64,000 nt of DNA, taken from Streptomyces spororaveus. Lineage in GTDB: Bacteria; Actinomycetota; Actinomycetes; Streptomycetales; Streptomycetaceae. Shown in pieces: positions 7,045 through 16,258 of this stretch; within the stretch, counting starts at the first letter, position 1, and every line of letters starts with the position of its first letter. Location of the stretch: the NCBI RefSeq assembly GCF_016755875.1, contig NZ_BNED01000005.1:124001-188000 (forward strand), in the 5' to 3' direction. Under the pieces are notes generated by a model. The model searched no databases. It was not told where the DNA came from and saw nothing but the letters and a program-made list of their open reading frames with translations. Position numbers and translations under genes: made by a program.

Positions 7045-9144
7045 TCAGGCGGAGCCCGTCGGCAGGGGCCGGGCCCGGGCGATGACCAGGGCGACGTCGT
7101 CGTGGTCGTCCGTGCGCCGCAGGGAGTCCAGGAGGCGGTCGCAGGTCTCCTCCAGTGGACGTCCGGTGTCGGCGAGCAGGGTCAGCAGGAGGTCGAGGCG
7201 TTCGTCGATGGGCTGGTCGCGGGTCTCGACCAGTCCGTCGGTGTAGAGGACGAGTTGGTCGCCGGGGTCCATGGCGATGGCGGTGGACTCGAAGGGGATG
7301 CCGCCGACGCCGAGCGGTGCGCCGGTGGGCAGGTCGAGGAGTCGGGGCAGGCGGCCGGAGCGGATGAGGACGGGGGGCAGGTGTCCGGCGAGGGCGACCC
7401 GGCACTGGGCGGCGTGCGGGTCGTAGACGACGTAGACGCAGGTGGCGATGGTCTCCTCCAGCGCGGCGGTCGTGTGGTCGAGCTGGTGGAGCACCTGGGG
7501 CGGGTCGAGGGCGAGTTCGGCGAGGGTGCGGGTCGCCGTGCGCAGCTGGCCCATGCTGGCGGCGGCGTTGATGCCGCTGCCCATGACGTCCCCGACGACG
7601 AGGACGGTGGTGTCGTCCGGTCCGGCGATGGCGTCGAACCAGTCGCCCCCGATCTCGCTGCTGGCCGCGGCGGGCCGGTAGCGGTAGGCGACCTCCAGGC
7701 CGGGTGTGGGCGGTGGGTGGTGCGGCAGCAGATGGTGTTGGAGGGCGAGGGCGGTGTGGTGCGCGTTGCGGTACCAGCGGGCGTTGTCGATGCACACGGC
7801 GGCGCGGGCTGCGAGTTCACCGGCGAGCACGATGTCGTCGTCGTTGAACGGCAGCGGGTTGCGGGTGCGTTTGAGGTCGAGGGCCCCGAGGACCTCGCCG
7901 CGGGCGATGAGCGGCACGGCCAGGTAGGAGCGCAGTCCGGCGCGGCTCAGGAGGCTGGCGGCGGTGCTGTCGCGGGCGATGCGCGAGATGTCCTGGGCCT
8001 GTACGTGGGCGACGAGGACCGGGTGGCCGGTCGTCACGGACTGGGTGACCAGCCGGTCCGCGGCGTAGCGCGCGATGTCGCCGGGCGGGTCGGCGGCGCG
8101 GACGGCATCGCTGGGGTAGGCAGCCGCGAGGGCCAGAGCCCGGAACACCGCGGGTTCGTGGGCGGAGGACCGCAGGGTCGGACGGCCCTCGAGGACGGAG
8201 TCGAGGATGTCGACGGCGGCGATGTCGGCGAGCTCGGGCACGACCACGTCGGCGAGCTCGCGGGCGGTCTGGTCGAGGTCGAGGGTGGTGCCGATGCGCA
8301 CGGTGGCGTCCGCGATGAGGGCGAGCCGGCGGCGGCTGCGGGCGATCTCGATGGCCGCCTGGTGACTCTGGGTGACGTCCACTACGGAGGTGGCCAGGCC
8401 CAGGACCCGGCCGGTGGCGTCTTCCAGCCGGTAGTACGACACCGACCAGGCGTGTTCGGTGCGGTCTCCGCCGTGGGTGCGGCCGGCCGTGAACTGCTCG
8501 AGCAGCGGCCTTCCGGTGGCCAGGACCTGGCGCATCGCCGACTCGGCGGCCTCCGTATCGTCGAGGAAGGCCAGGGCCTCGCGGACGCCCCGGCCGATGT
8601 GCTGGTCGGCGGGCAGCCCGTTGATCCGCTCCAGCGTGGGGTTCACGAGCACGTACCGCAGCTCCGTGTCCAGGACCGCCAGGCCGATCGGGGACTGCGC
8701 CACCAGGCGCGCGGACAGGGCGAGGTCCCGCTCCAGCTGGCGCAACCGGGTGCGGTCGGTCGCGATGCCCAGGGCGAACCGGTCTCCGTGCTCGTCGAGC
8801 AGCCGCATGTTGCGGAACTCCACCAAACGCGTGGTGCCGTCCCTGCGCCGCACGGGGAAGGCACCCGCCCAGTCCCCCGCGCCGCCCATGACCCGCGCGA
8901 ACAGCTCCGTGACCAGGCCTACGTGCTCCGGGGCCGCCAGCAGCCGGGCGGCGGGGCGGCCGAGTGCCTCCGCCGTCGTCCAGCCGAACAACTGCTCGGC
9001 CTGCGGGCTCCACAGCGCGACCCGTCCTTCGGAGTCGAGGACGACCGCCGCGACGTTCAGGACGTCCAGCAAACCGCTCGGCGGGGACACCCCGGCCATG
9101 CCGGATCTGATCCCACCGGTCCCCGACCCGTCGATCGCACCCAT
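7045..9144 (-). CDS. PAS-PAS-GAF-PP2C (SpoIIE-type) serine phosphatase
   Basis: Reading in order, the 699-residue protein has a PAS domain (about 25-140, VVLDSEGRVALWSPQAEQLFGW), a second PAS (150-265, PIGLAVLDTELRYVLVN), a GAF domain (290-455) and a SpoIIE-type PP2C phosphatase (475-690). The phosphatase shows EIGGDWFDA, VGDVMGSGI and YTDGLVE, the aspartates that hold the metal pair. Such Streptomyces proteins dephosphorylate anti-anti-sigma factors of the SigB/SpoIIAA type. Here no anti-sigma kinase domain is attached, and none lies next door, so the partner is elsewhere. The start at 9144 follows GGAAGGAG at good spacing; longer in-frame starts exist upstream. Confidence 0.88.
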   Translation of the reverse strand: MGAIDGSGTGGIRSGMAGVSPPSGLLDVLNVAAVVLDSEGRVALWSPQAEQLFGWTTAEALGRPAARLLAAPEHVGLVTELFARVMGGAGDWAGAFPVRRRDGTTRLVEFRNMRLLDEHGDRFALGIATDRTRLRQLERDLALSARLVAQSPIGLAVLDTELRYVLVNPTLERINGLPADQHIGRGVREALAFLDDTEAAESAMRQVLATGRPLLEQFTAGRTHGGDRTEHAWSVSYYRLEDATGRVLGLATSVVDVTQSHQAAIEIARSRRRLALIADATVRIGTTLDLDQTARELADVVVPELADIAAVDILDSVLEGRPTLRSSAHEPAVFRALALAAAYPSDAVRAADPPGDIARYAADRLVTQSVTTGHPVLVAHVQAQDISRIARDSTAASLLSRAGLRSYLAVPLIARGEVLGALDLKRTRNPLPFNDDDIVLAGELAARAAVCIDNARWYRNAHHTALALQHHLLPHHPPPTPGLEVAYRYRPAAASSEIGGDWFDAIAGPDDTTVLVVGDVMGSGINAAASMGQLRTATRTLAELALDPPQVLHQLDHTTAALEETIATCVYVVYDPHAAQCRVALAGHLPPVLIRSGRLPRLLDLPTGAPLGVGGIPFESTAIAMDPGDQLVLYTDGLVETRDQPIDERLDLLLTLLADTGRPLEETCDRLLDSLRRTDDHDDVALVIARARPLPTGSA

Positions 9145-9508
9145 CGGCGACGCTCCTTCCGGCATCGTCGGCCCGGCACCGCCCGCCGCCACCCGCCCCT
9201 GCGGCGGGCCGAGGCGCACGGCTTCCTCTCATCGTGCCCCCGAACCCGCCCGGCAGCGTCCGGAGCGTCCGCGCCGGCCGCGCCAGGGGCTCGCACCGCG
9301 GTCGCCCCGCACGGAACGGCGGACGGCGCAACCCCGACGTTCGCCGGGGTCCGAGGCCGCCGTTCGGCCGGGGCCGGCGGGCTCGGGCGTTCGTACGGCC
9401 GGGCGCATGACGACGGCCGCCCACGCGCTCGGCGGGGCGCGAAACTCCTGGTCGACGAGGAACGGCCGGGCCGGGCCGCGGCCCCGGCCCGGCCGGTCCC
9501 CCGATCCG
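9145..9508. other. Intergenic region without a supportable gene
   Basis: This 364-base gap lies between the phosphatase start and the end of the DUF2625 gene, both on the minus strand. It holds the terminator hairpin at 9463-9495. Between there and 9160 I see no gene, repeat or clear promoter; the composition stays high in GC. Confidence 0.5.
9463..9495 (-). terminator. Terminator hairpin after the DUF2625 gene
   Basis: A perfect 13-bp stem (CGGCCGGGCCGGG with its complement) closes a 7-base loop, starting 14 bases past the minus-strand stop at 9509. Confidence 0.7.
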
Positions 9509-10237
9509 TCAGACCGCGCCCATGAATCCCGGGTCGGCCCCGTCGAACTGCCGTCCGGTTTCCCGGGCGATGCCCAGCAGCTCCGCCATGGGGACGGCCC
9601 GACGGCTGGTCGCGGCCACGTCGCGGCGGCCCTCGGCGGACCACAGGGGAGGGTGGAGCGACAGCCCCCGGTCGCCGTTCAGTTCCGCGACCTCCTCCCG
9701 CCACCCGGGCCAGCGCAGGTCGGCGTAGAACTGGTCGAGGGCGCCGGACAGCAGCCAGGTGAGCCACGCCGAGTGGCCGGCCCCGAGGGCCTCCCAGCGC
9801 AGCGTGTCGGGGGCGAAGTAGACCATCTCGCCCGGTCCTCCGGGGCGGCCGCTGTCGGCGGGACGCGCGCCGTTCAGGGCGAAGACCCCGCCCAGCGCGT
9901 CGTACGCCACCACGAGCCCGGCATCCGGGCGCCAGCCGGGGTCGAACGCCGTGGGGAAGCCGTTGGCCCCGGCGAGTGCGGGCAGTCCCCGCGAGCGGTC
10001 GGCGGCCGGGCTGCCGAGGACCCGCAGCCAGCCGTCGTCCAGGAGCAGGCCGCCGCAGTGCAGCACCATCGCGCCCAGGTACGAGCGCGCCGTGACCTGC
10101 AGCTGGAGGAGTGACGCCCGGGCCAGCGCGGGATCGGCGGGCAGCACCTCCATGGGCACGGCTCCCGCGCCGAGCTCCTCGCTCAGTTCGGGCCAGGCGG
10201 GTCCGTCGATGTCGATCAGTTCGTTCAGCGTGCGCAT
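9509..10237 (-). CDS. DUF2625 family protein
   Basis: The 242-residue protein opens with RTLNELIDIDGPAWPELSEEL and continues with LLQLQVTARSYLGAMVLHCGG and LLDDGWLRVLGS. These are the conserved blocks I associate with DUF2625, a family of unknown function found in enterobacteria and actinobacteria. It is cytoplasmic, rich in Trp in its second half (HSAWLTWLLSGALDQFYADLRW) and has no catalytic motif I can name. It stands alone, with its own terminator. Function not predicted. Confidence 0.8.
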   Translation of the reverse strand: MRTLNELIDIDGPAWPELSEELGAGAVPMEVLPADPALARASLLQLQVTARSYLGAMVLHCGGLLLDDGWLRVLGSPAADRSRGLPALAGANGFPTAFDPGWRPDAGLVVAYDALGGVFALNGARPADSGRPGGPGEMVYFAPDTLRWEALGAGHSAWLTWLLSGALDQFYADLRWPGWREEVAELNGDRGLSLHPPLWSAEGRRDVAATSRRAVPMAELLGIARETGRQFDGADPGFMGAV

Positions 10238-10325
10238 CCGCGCAATCGTCGCACCGGTACCGCGCCTCCCGGCAGCCGGGTCCGGGCGTACCGGAGCCGG
10301 GTCGCCGAGCGCGTAGGCTCGGCGG

Positions 10326-10946
10326 ATGGCGAAATACTTCGACGTTCACCCCGAGAATCCCCAGCGGCGCACCATCGACAGCGTGGTGGACATGATCCGC
10401 GGCGGGAAGCTCGTCGCGTACCCGACGGACTCCTGCTTCGCGCTGGGCTGCCAGCTGGGCAACCGCGACGGCATCAACCGGATCCGGTCGATCCGCAACC
10501 TCGACGACCGTCACCACTTCACCCTGGTGTGCCAGAACTTCGCGCAGCTGGGCCGGTTCGTCCAGATCGACAACGACGTGTTCCGCGCCATCAAGGCCTC
10601 GACCCCCGGCAGTTACACCTTCATCCTCCCCGCGACGTCGGAGGTGCCGCGCCAGCTGCTGCACCCGAAGAAGAAGACGGTCGGTGTCCGGATTCCCGAC
10701 CACGTCGTCACCCAGGCCCTGCTCGCCGAGCTCGGCGAACCGCTGCTCTCCAGCACCCTCCTGCTGCCCGACGAGCCCGAGCCGATGACGCAGGGCTGGG
10801 AGATCAAGGAGCGGCTCGACCACGAGGTGGACGCCGTACTGGACTCGGGTGACTGCGGTACCGAGCCGACCACCGTCATCGACTTCTCCGGCGGTGACGT
10901 CGAGATCGTGCGCCGGGGAGCGGGCGACGTCTCCCGGTTCGAGTAG
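10326..10946 (+). CDS. YciO/YrdC/Sua5 family protein (threonylcarbamoyl-AMP synthase-like)
   Basis: The 206-residue protein has the YrdC fold signature: GGKLVAYPTDSCFALGCQLGN, then RIRSIRNLDDRHHFTLVCQN and PGSYTFILPAT. This pattern is closer to the YciO branch than to TsaC/Sua5, which make threonylcarbamoyl-AMP for t6A tRNA modification. YciO proteins have the fold, but their cellular role is less certain. TAGGCT at 10314-10319 puts the predicted transcription start exactly on the ATG, so the message is probably leaderless. It converges with the kinase operon that ends 26 bases away. Confidence 0.88.
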   Translation: MAKYFDVHPENPQRRTIDSVVDMIRGGKLVAYPTDSCFALGCQLGNRDGINRIRSIRNLDDRHHFTLVCQNFAQLGRFVQIDNDVFRAIKASTPGSYTFILPATSEVPRQLLHPKKKTVGVRIPDHVVTQALLAELGEPLLSSTLLLPDEPEPMTQGWEIKERLDHEVDAVLDSGDCGTEPTTVIDFSGGDVEIVRRGAGDVSRFE

Positions 10947-10972
10947 TCACTGTCCGCAGTCGCCGCCCGTCG

Positions 10973-13126
10973 TCACCGTCCGGACGCCGGCTTGACCTCC
11001 GTGTAGCGGCCCAGGTACCGGAAGGCGCCCGATTCGACCTGGTAGAGGTGGGCGGTGCCGATCCTGTTCAGCACGTGCGTGTTGGTGTCGAAGGACAGCG
11101 GCTTGGCCAGGCCCTCGTGGCTCGTCCGGAAGATCCGGCGGGTCACGCCCGCCCGGTCCCGCCCCTCCTCCCCCAGGCCGGTCAGGGTCGCGGCCAGGAG
11201 GCCCACGGCGTCGTACGCCTCGGTGGCCCAGCGGGCGGGCGGCTGCCCGTACGCGGCGCGGTGGGCGGCGACGAAGTCGGCGGCGGCGGGAACGGCCAGC
11301 GGGTCGGTGAAGAGGGAGCTGAACAGCCAGCCCTCGGCGGCCGGTCCGGCGGCCGCGAGGAAGGCCGGTTCCATGGCGTGCTGGATGCCCATCCGCCGGC
11401 CCTGGAATCCGCCCTCGGTCAGGGCGCGGGCCATCAGGGCCGCGCGCTGCGGTGAGGTGCCGGCGTAGACGACGGCCTCCGCCCCGGCCTCGGTCAGCGC
11501 GCGTACGACGGCGGCGAAGTCGGTGCCGCCCGCCGGGATCCGGTGGACGCTGACCGTGCCCTGGGACGGCGGGGACTGCTGCAGGGCCCGGATGAGCGGA
11601 TAGGCGGGCTCGCCGCCTTCGGCGTCCTCCACCAGGCCCGTGCGGTGGACGGGCCCGATGCGGCTGAAGTAGTCGACGACGGGGAGGGCGAGCTGGTCGC
11701 CCGCCGGGCGGGTGGCGACCACCGTGCGCCATCCCGGCTCGGAGGTGGCGGTCTCGGTGATGTCGGCGGACACCAGCAGCAGGGCGAGGTCGGCCGTGCC
11801 GCAGGCGGTGGCCATCGCGGGTACGGCCGCGTCCCAGGTGGGGCCGGTGAGTGCGAGCACCGCGGGGTCGGCGGCCAGCTCCTTGACCAGCTCGGCGGCG
11901 CGCGCGGGGTCCCCGCCGTCGTCGGCGACGCGCAGGGCCAGCCGGAACGCCGCATCCGAGCGGCCGTTGTGCCGCTCCACGGCGAGTTTCATACCGCGCT
12001 CGTGGGCCTGGCCGGTCTCCTTGCCGGATCCGGTCAGGTCGGCCTGCAGGGCGAGGGTGTGGGTGGCGAGTTCGCGGTCCGGGGGCGCGGTCGTGCCGCG
12101 GGCCCGGCCGCGGGTGGTGAACCAGGCGACCGGTGCGCCGACGACGGCCAGGCCCGCGCCGGCCGCCAGCAGCCGTCTGCGCGTGAGGCCCCGTACGGCC
12201 GTCTCCGGCACGTCGATCCGGGTCGGCTCGGGGGCGGGCAGGTCCAGGGCCCTGGTGGAACGTTCGGCGATGAGCCGGGGCAGCGGGGGCGGCAGCCAGT
12301 CCTCGGCGTCCGGGCCGGGGAGGCCGTGGCCGAGTACGCCGCGCAGCGCCTGCGGGGTCGGCCGGGCCGCCGGGTCCTTCGCCAGGCAGGCCCGTACGGT
12401 GTCGAGCAACTCCGCAGGAAGTGCGGCGAGTTCGGGCTCGTCGTGCACCGTACGGTAGACCACCGCGGCCGCGTGCCCGCCGCCGAAGGGGCCGCGCCCG
12501 GTCGCCGCGTACGCCAGGACGCAGCCGAGGGAGAACACGTCGCTCGGGGCGCCCGCCGCGGCGCCGTCCGTGCGGGCCTGTTCCGGCGCCAGGTATCCCG
12601 GGGTGCCGAGGACGGCGTCGACGGCGGTGAGCGTGACCGCGCCCTCGGCCCGTGCGATCCCGAAGTCGATCAGACGGGGCCCGTCCGGGGCGAGCAGGAT
12701 GTTGCCCGGTTTGACGTCGCGGTGGACCAGCCCGGCGGCGTGCACCTGCGCGAGCGCCTCCGCGAGCCGCGCGCCCAGGGTGCGGACCGCCCGGACGGGC
12801 AGCGGGCCGTAGCCGCCCACGGCCTCGGCCAGGGAGGGCCCGGGGACGTAGGGCGTGGCCAGCCAGGGCTCGCGCGCCTGCGGGTCGGCGGCGACGACCG
12901 GGACCACCCAGCGCCCGGTCAGCTGCCCGGCGGCCTCCACCTCGCGCCGGAACCGGGCGCGGAAGTCCGGGTTCGCCGCGTGGTCGGCGCGGATGACCTT
13001 GACGGCGACCAGGGTGCCCGCGGCGGAGCGGGCCAGGTACACGGTGCCCATGCCGCCCGAACCGAGGCGTCCCAGCAGCCGGTTGCCGCCGATCGCGGCC
13101 GGATCGGCGGGAGTGAGGGGCCGCAT
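10973..13126 (-). CDS. Transmembrane Ser/Thr kinase with extracellular ligand-binding (LivK-type) domain, copy 1
   Basis: The 717-residue protein begins with a complete Hanks-type kinase (about 1-275): glycine loop GRLGSGGMG, Lys in VAVKVI, HRDVKPGN and DFG in LIDFGIA. A Pro-rich juxtamembrane stretch leads to TRRRLLAAGAG and one hydrophobic segment (about 318-338). The extracellular part (about 345-717) resembles periplasmic leucine/isoleucine-binding or receptor-family ligand-binding proteins: LQADLTGSGKETGQAHERGMK, a GPTWDAAVPA block and an ATEAYDAVGLLA helix. The architecture suggests that a small ligand outside controls kinase activity inside. The gene is last of three, 6 bases after a paralogous kinase. 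The motif SRRRFLAL-like before the membrane resembles a Tat signal. Confidence 0.92.
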   Translation of the reverse strand: MRPLTPADPAAIGGNRLLGRLGSGGMGTVYLARSAAGTLVAVKVIRADHAANPDFRARFRREVEAAGQLTGRWVVPVVAADPQAREPWLATPYVPGPSLAEAVGGYGPLPVRAVRTLGARLAEALAQVHAAGLVHRDVKPGNILLAPDGPRLIDFGIARAEGAVTLTAVDAVLGTPGYLAPEQARTDGAAAGAPSDVFSLGCVLAYAATGRGPFGGGHAAAVVYRTVHDEPELAALPAELLDTVRACLAKDPAARPTPQALRGVLGHGLPGPDAEDWLPPPLPRLIAERSTRALDLPAPEPTRIDVPETAVRGLTRRRLLAAGAGLAVVGAPVAWFTTRGRARGTTAPPDRELATHTLALQADLTGSGKETGQAHERGMKLAVERHNGRSDAAFRLALRVADDGGDPARAAELVKELAADPAVLALTGPTWDAAVPAMATACGTADLALLLVSADITETATSEPGWRTVVATRPAGDQLALPVVDYFSRIGPVHRTGLVEDAEGGEPAYPLIRALQQSPPSQGTVSVHRIPAGGTDFAAVVRALTEAGAEAVVYAGTSPQRAALMARALTEGGFQGRRMGIQHAMEPAFLAAAGPAAEGWLFSSLFTDPLAVPAAADFVAAHRAAYGQPPARWATEAYDAVGLLAATLTGLGEEGRDRAGVTRRIFRTSHEGLAKPLSFDTNTHVLNRIGTAHLYQVESGAFRYLGRYTEVKPASGR

Positions 13127-13132
13127 CGGGGA

Positions 13133-15295
13133 CTATCCCGCCGCGGGCTGGACGGCCGGGCCGACGTAGCGGATCCGGCCGCCCTCCACCTGGTGCATGA
13201 AGTAGACGTTGCCCTTGACCTTCCGCCGGTCGTCGAAGGCGTACTCCTTGGTGAGGCCGCGGAAGGTGCCCTGGGTGAGCGCGGTCAGCAGCCCGGCACG
13301 GGTCGGGCGCGCGCCGCCCGCCGCGGCCGCGACCAGCCGGTCGATGATCAGGCGGGTCGCGTCGAAGGCCTCCGCCGTCCAGATGTCCGGGGCCGTTCCG
13401 TACGCCGCCCGGTGCGCGCGGGTCATCTCCGCGACCTCGGGGGCCTCCGGGCCGGTGTACGGCGTGAAGAACTGCCAGGCTTCGGCCGCCGGGCCGGCCG
13501 CGGTGAGGAACTCGGCGCCGGCGATGGTGTAGTCGGCCACCCGGGGGCCCCGGAATCCGGCTGCGGCCAGCGACGCGGCGACCTTGGCTCCGCCGGCCGG
13601 GGTGCCCGTGTAGAAGAAGCCGTCGACGCCGTGCGCGAGCATGTCGGCGACCACCGGGGACAGGTCCTGGACCCCGCGGGGGACGACGCGCCCGTAGTAG
13701 GTGGCCTCGGGTGCGAAGTAGGCGATGGTGCGGCCCAGGAGCAGGGCCGTCTGCCAGGTGTCGGTGTCCCCGCCGCGGTCGCTGAGGATGCCCATCCGCC
13801 GGACGCCCTGCTTCCCGGCGAGTTGCAGGTTGACGGCGGCGGCCTGTGCCGAGGCGATCGGGCAGCTCTGGAAGAAGCTGCGCCGGTCGGTGATGCTGAA
13901 GGTGGTGGCCAGGGCTGACACCGTCACCAGGGGTACGGAGCTCTCGCCGTAGAGTTCGAGGCACGGGATCACGGAGTCGTTGCCGGTGGGGCCGACCACG
14001 GCGAACAGGTCGCGGTCGGCGATGAGTCCGGTGGCGGCGGCCGCCGAGCGGTCCGCCCGGCCGGCGTCGTCGGCGGTGGCGACGGTGAGCGTGAAGGGCT
14101 TGTCCTTGCGGGAGTTGAAGGCGTCGACGGCCAGGCGCACCCCGCGTTCCTGGGCCTGTCCGGCGGCCTTCTGCGGGCCGGAGAGGTCGGCGTGCACCCC
14201 GATGACCCAGCGCCGCGGGGCGTCCGCGGCGGGTGTCCCGGGCTTTCCGGGCTCGCGCAGGGCCAGCCAGGCGGCCAGGCCGCCGCCGGCCGCGAGGACG
14301 GCGCCGCCGGAGGCGAGGGCGAGGAACCGTCTGCGGGAGGGCGCCGTCGGGGCCGTTCCGGGTGCGGGGGCGGCGTCCGGGTCGGCGACGGTCTCGTCGA
14401 TGCCGGGCAGGGCGAGCAGCGCGGCGGCGCGTTCGGCGATGGTGGCGACGACCGGGTCGGGCAGCCAGTCGGTGCCCTCCCCCGGGGTGTCCTCGGTCAG
14501 TGCCGCGTCCAGCTCGCTCGCGCCGGGGCGGATGTCGGGGTGCTTGGCGACGCAGGCGCGCAGCAACGCGGTGAGTTCGGGGTCGGCGAGGACCTCGGGT
14601 CCGAAGTCGGGCTCGTCGTGGACCGTGCGGTAGAGGACCGCGTCCACGGTGCCGGTGCCGAAGGGCAGCCGTCCGGTGGCGGCGTAGGCGAGGAGGCAGC
14701 CGAGCGAGAAGACGTCGCCGGCCGGTTCGGCGGGGCGGCCCTCGGCCTGCTCGGGCGGGAGGAAGCCGGGGGTGCCGAGTACGGCGTCGGCGGAGGTCAG
14801 GGCGGTGTGCTCGCCGCCACGGGCGATCCCGAAGTCGATGAGCCGGGGCCGGTCCATCCCGAGGAGGACGTTCCCGGGCTTCACGTCCCGGTGTACGAGG
14901 CCCTGCGCGTGCATCACCCCGAGGGCCTTGGCCATGGCCTTGCCGAGGATCCGTACGGCGCGCAGCGGGAGCGGGCCGTGGGCCGCCACGGCCTCGGCGA
15001 GGGAGGGCCCGGCGACGAAGGAGGTGGCGAGCCATGGTTCGGGGGCGTCCGGGTCGGCGCCGGTGATGCGTACGGCCCAGGGGCTGTCCACCTCGGCGGC
15101 GATCTCGGCCTCGCGTCGGAAACGGGCCCGGAAGTCGGCCTCTTCGGCGTACTCCGCGCGGATCACCTTGACCGCGGCGAGCGCGCCGTCTTCGGTCCGG
15201 CCGAGGTAGACGACGCCCATGCCGCCCGCGCCGAGGCGTCCGAGGAGCCGGTGGCCGCCGATCCGGGAGGGGTCCGAGGGGTGGAGCGGCTCCAT
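13133..15295 (-). CDS. Transmembrane Ser/Thr kinase with extracellular ligand-binding (LivK-type) domain, copy 2
   Basis: This 720-residue paralogue of the downstream kinase has GRLGAGGMG, VKVIRAEY, HRDVKPGN and LIDFGIARG in its kinase half. SRRRFLALASGG then leads into one membrane segment, followed by a ligand-binding domain opening with VIGVHADLSGPQKAAGQAQERG. The ligand-binding halves of the two copies have diverged more than the kinase halves, which suggests different ligands. Its ATG overlaps the stop of the lipoprotein gene by one base (ATGA), so the two are translationally coupled. Upstream in-frame codons belong to a shadow of the lipoprotein gene. An ABC-type permease for the binding domain is absent, so sensing rather than transport is likely. 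Confidence 0.92.
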   Translation of the reverse strand: MEPLHPSDPSRIGGHRLLGRLGAGGMGVVYLGRTEDGALAAVKVIRAEYAEEADFRARFRREAEIAAEVDSPWAVRITGADPDAPEPWLATSFVAGPSLAEAVAAHGPLPLRAVRILGKAMAKALGVMHAQGLVHRDVKPGNVLLGMDRPRLIDFGIARGGEHTALTSADAVLGTPGFLPPEQAEGRPAEPAGDVFSLGCLLAYAATGRLPFGTGTVDAVLYRTVHDEPDFGPEVLADPELTALLRACVAKHPDIRPGASELDAALTEDTPGEGTDWLPDPVVATIAERAAALLALPGIDETVADPDAAPAPGTAPTAPSRRRFLALASGGAVLAAGGGLAAWLALREPGKPGTPAADAPRRWVIGVHADLSGPQKAAGQAQERGVRLAVDAFNSRKDKPFTLTVATADDAGRADRSAAAATGLIADRDLFAVVGPTGNDSVIPCLELYGESSVPLVTVSALATTFSITDRRSFFQSCPIASAQAAAVNLQLAGKQGVRRMGILSDRGGDTDTWQTALLLGRTIAYFAPEATYYGRVVPRGVQDLSPVVADMLAHGVDGFFYTGTPAGGAKVAASLAAAGFRGPRVADYTIAGAEFLTAAGPAAEAWQFFTPYTGPEAPEVAEMTRAHRAAYGTAPDIWTAEAFDATRLIIDRLVAAAAGGARPTRAGLLTALTQGTFRGLTKEYAFDDRRKVKGNVYFMHQVEGGRIRYVGPAVQPAAG

Positions 15296-16185
15296 CAGCC
15301 CGCCGCCTTTCCGAGCTCCTGCTTGGCCTGCAGCATCATCCGGCTGGTGCCCTGGACCACGAAGGCGGTCAGTTCCTCGTCGGTGATGCCCTTCGTTCCC
15401 CTGGCGGCGATGGCCACGGTGACGGGTCCGTACTGGGCCTGCGACCAGGTGTAGTAGTAGGGCCCGCCGTCCTGCGCGCCGATGTACTTGCCGGATTCGG
15501 TGAAGGCGTCCTCGGTCCAGCCGTTCATCTGCTCGCCGAGGTAGAGGACTCCGCCCCAAAGGCCCTTGAGCTCCTCGCCCTCACGCAGCTTCTGGTCGGG
15601 GCAGCGCAGGACCTCTTCCATCGCGCGGGCGGTCTCCCAGCCGGATTCCCCGCGGTTGTGGTGGACGGTGACCGTGGCGTTGATCCGTACGCGGCCGCGG
15701 CCGTCCGCGGCGGGGATGTGGAAGTGGCGGGTGCTCGTGGCGAGCACGTCGTCCGGCAGGCCCTCGGTCTGCCAGACGCAGGCCTCGTCGAGCACGGGCC
15801 AGCGGCCCGGATCGCTCTCGAACGGGGTGCTGCGTACGAACTCGGGCCCGAGGGCCTGCTCGGCGATGATGATGCGGCCGAGCAGGGCGCGGGCCTCGGC
15901 GGCCGTCTTCGGCTGCTTGGAGTCGTCGAGCGCGGGCATCGGGATCGGGACGGGCGTGCCGGGTGCGGCGGTCGGGGTGCTCGCTCCGCTACTGCCCGCG
16001 CCCGCACCGCCCGTGCCGGACGGCGTGCCCGGGGCCGTGGCCGACGCGCCCGGAGTGCCGGTCGCCGCACCGCCCTTGGGCGTACCGTCGGCCGTGCACC
16101 CGGCGATCAGGAACAAGCCCGCCACCGCGCAGCCGCAGGCGCGCAGCACGGACTTCCCTCTGCTCTGTCCCACCAGTCCCCCCAC
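15295..16185 (-). CDS. Secreted lipoprotein heading the kinase operon
   Basis: A signal peptide ends in the lipobox LIAGC (Cys near residue 30), followed by a long Gly/Ala/Ser/Thr/Pro linker and a globular domain of about 200 residues. I do not recognise the domain. It has two cysteines (ACVW and RCPD) that could pair, and aromatic strands such as GPYYYTWSQAQYG. As first gene of the operon it may present ligand to the kinase sensors or be controlled by them. GTG at 16185 fits a leaderless start (TACCAT on the minus strand at 16198-16193). GTG at 16173 has a GGGGGGA sequence upstream and is the alternative. Either start gives a complete signal peptide. Confidence 0.8.
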   Translation of the reverse strand: MGGLVGQSRGKSVLRACGCAVAGLFLIAGCTADGTPKGGAATGTPGASATAPGTPSGTGGAGAGSSGASTPTAAPGTPVPIPMPALDDSKQPKTAAEARALLGRIIIAEQALGPEFVRSTPFESDPGRWPVLDEACVWQTEGLPDDVLATSTRHFHIPAADGRGRVRINATVTVHHNRGESGWETARAMEEVLRCPDQKLREGEELKGLWGGVLYLGEQMNGWTEDAFTESGKYIGAQDGGPYYYTWSQAQYGPVTVAIAARGTKGITDEELTAFVVQGTSRMMLQAKQELGKAAG

Positions 16186-16258
16186 GGCACGGATGGTACC
16201 CGTCCGTGGGTGCGCGTAACTGGCTTATGGAAAAAGGATGTTGAGGTCCACTCTCTTC

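Noticed and set aside
7102..9525. Long plus-strand frame opposite the phosphatase gene
   Set aside because: It has no domains, while the minus strand encodes PAS, GAF and PP2C in order.
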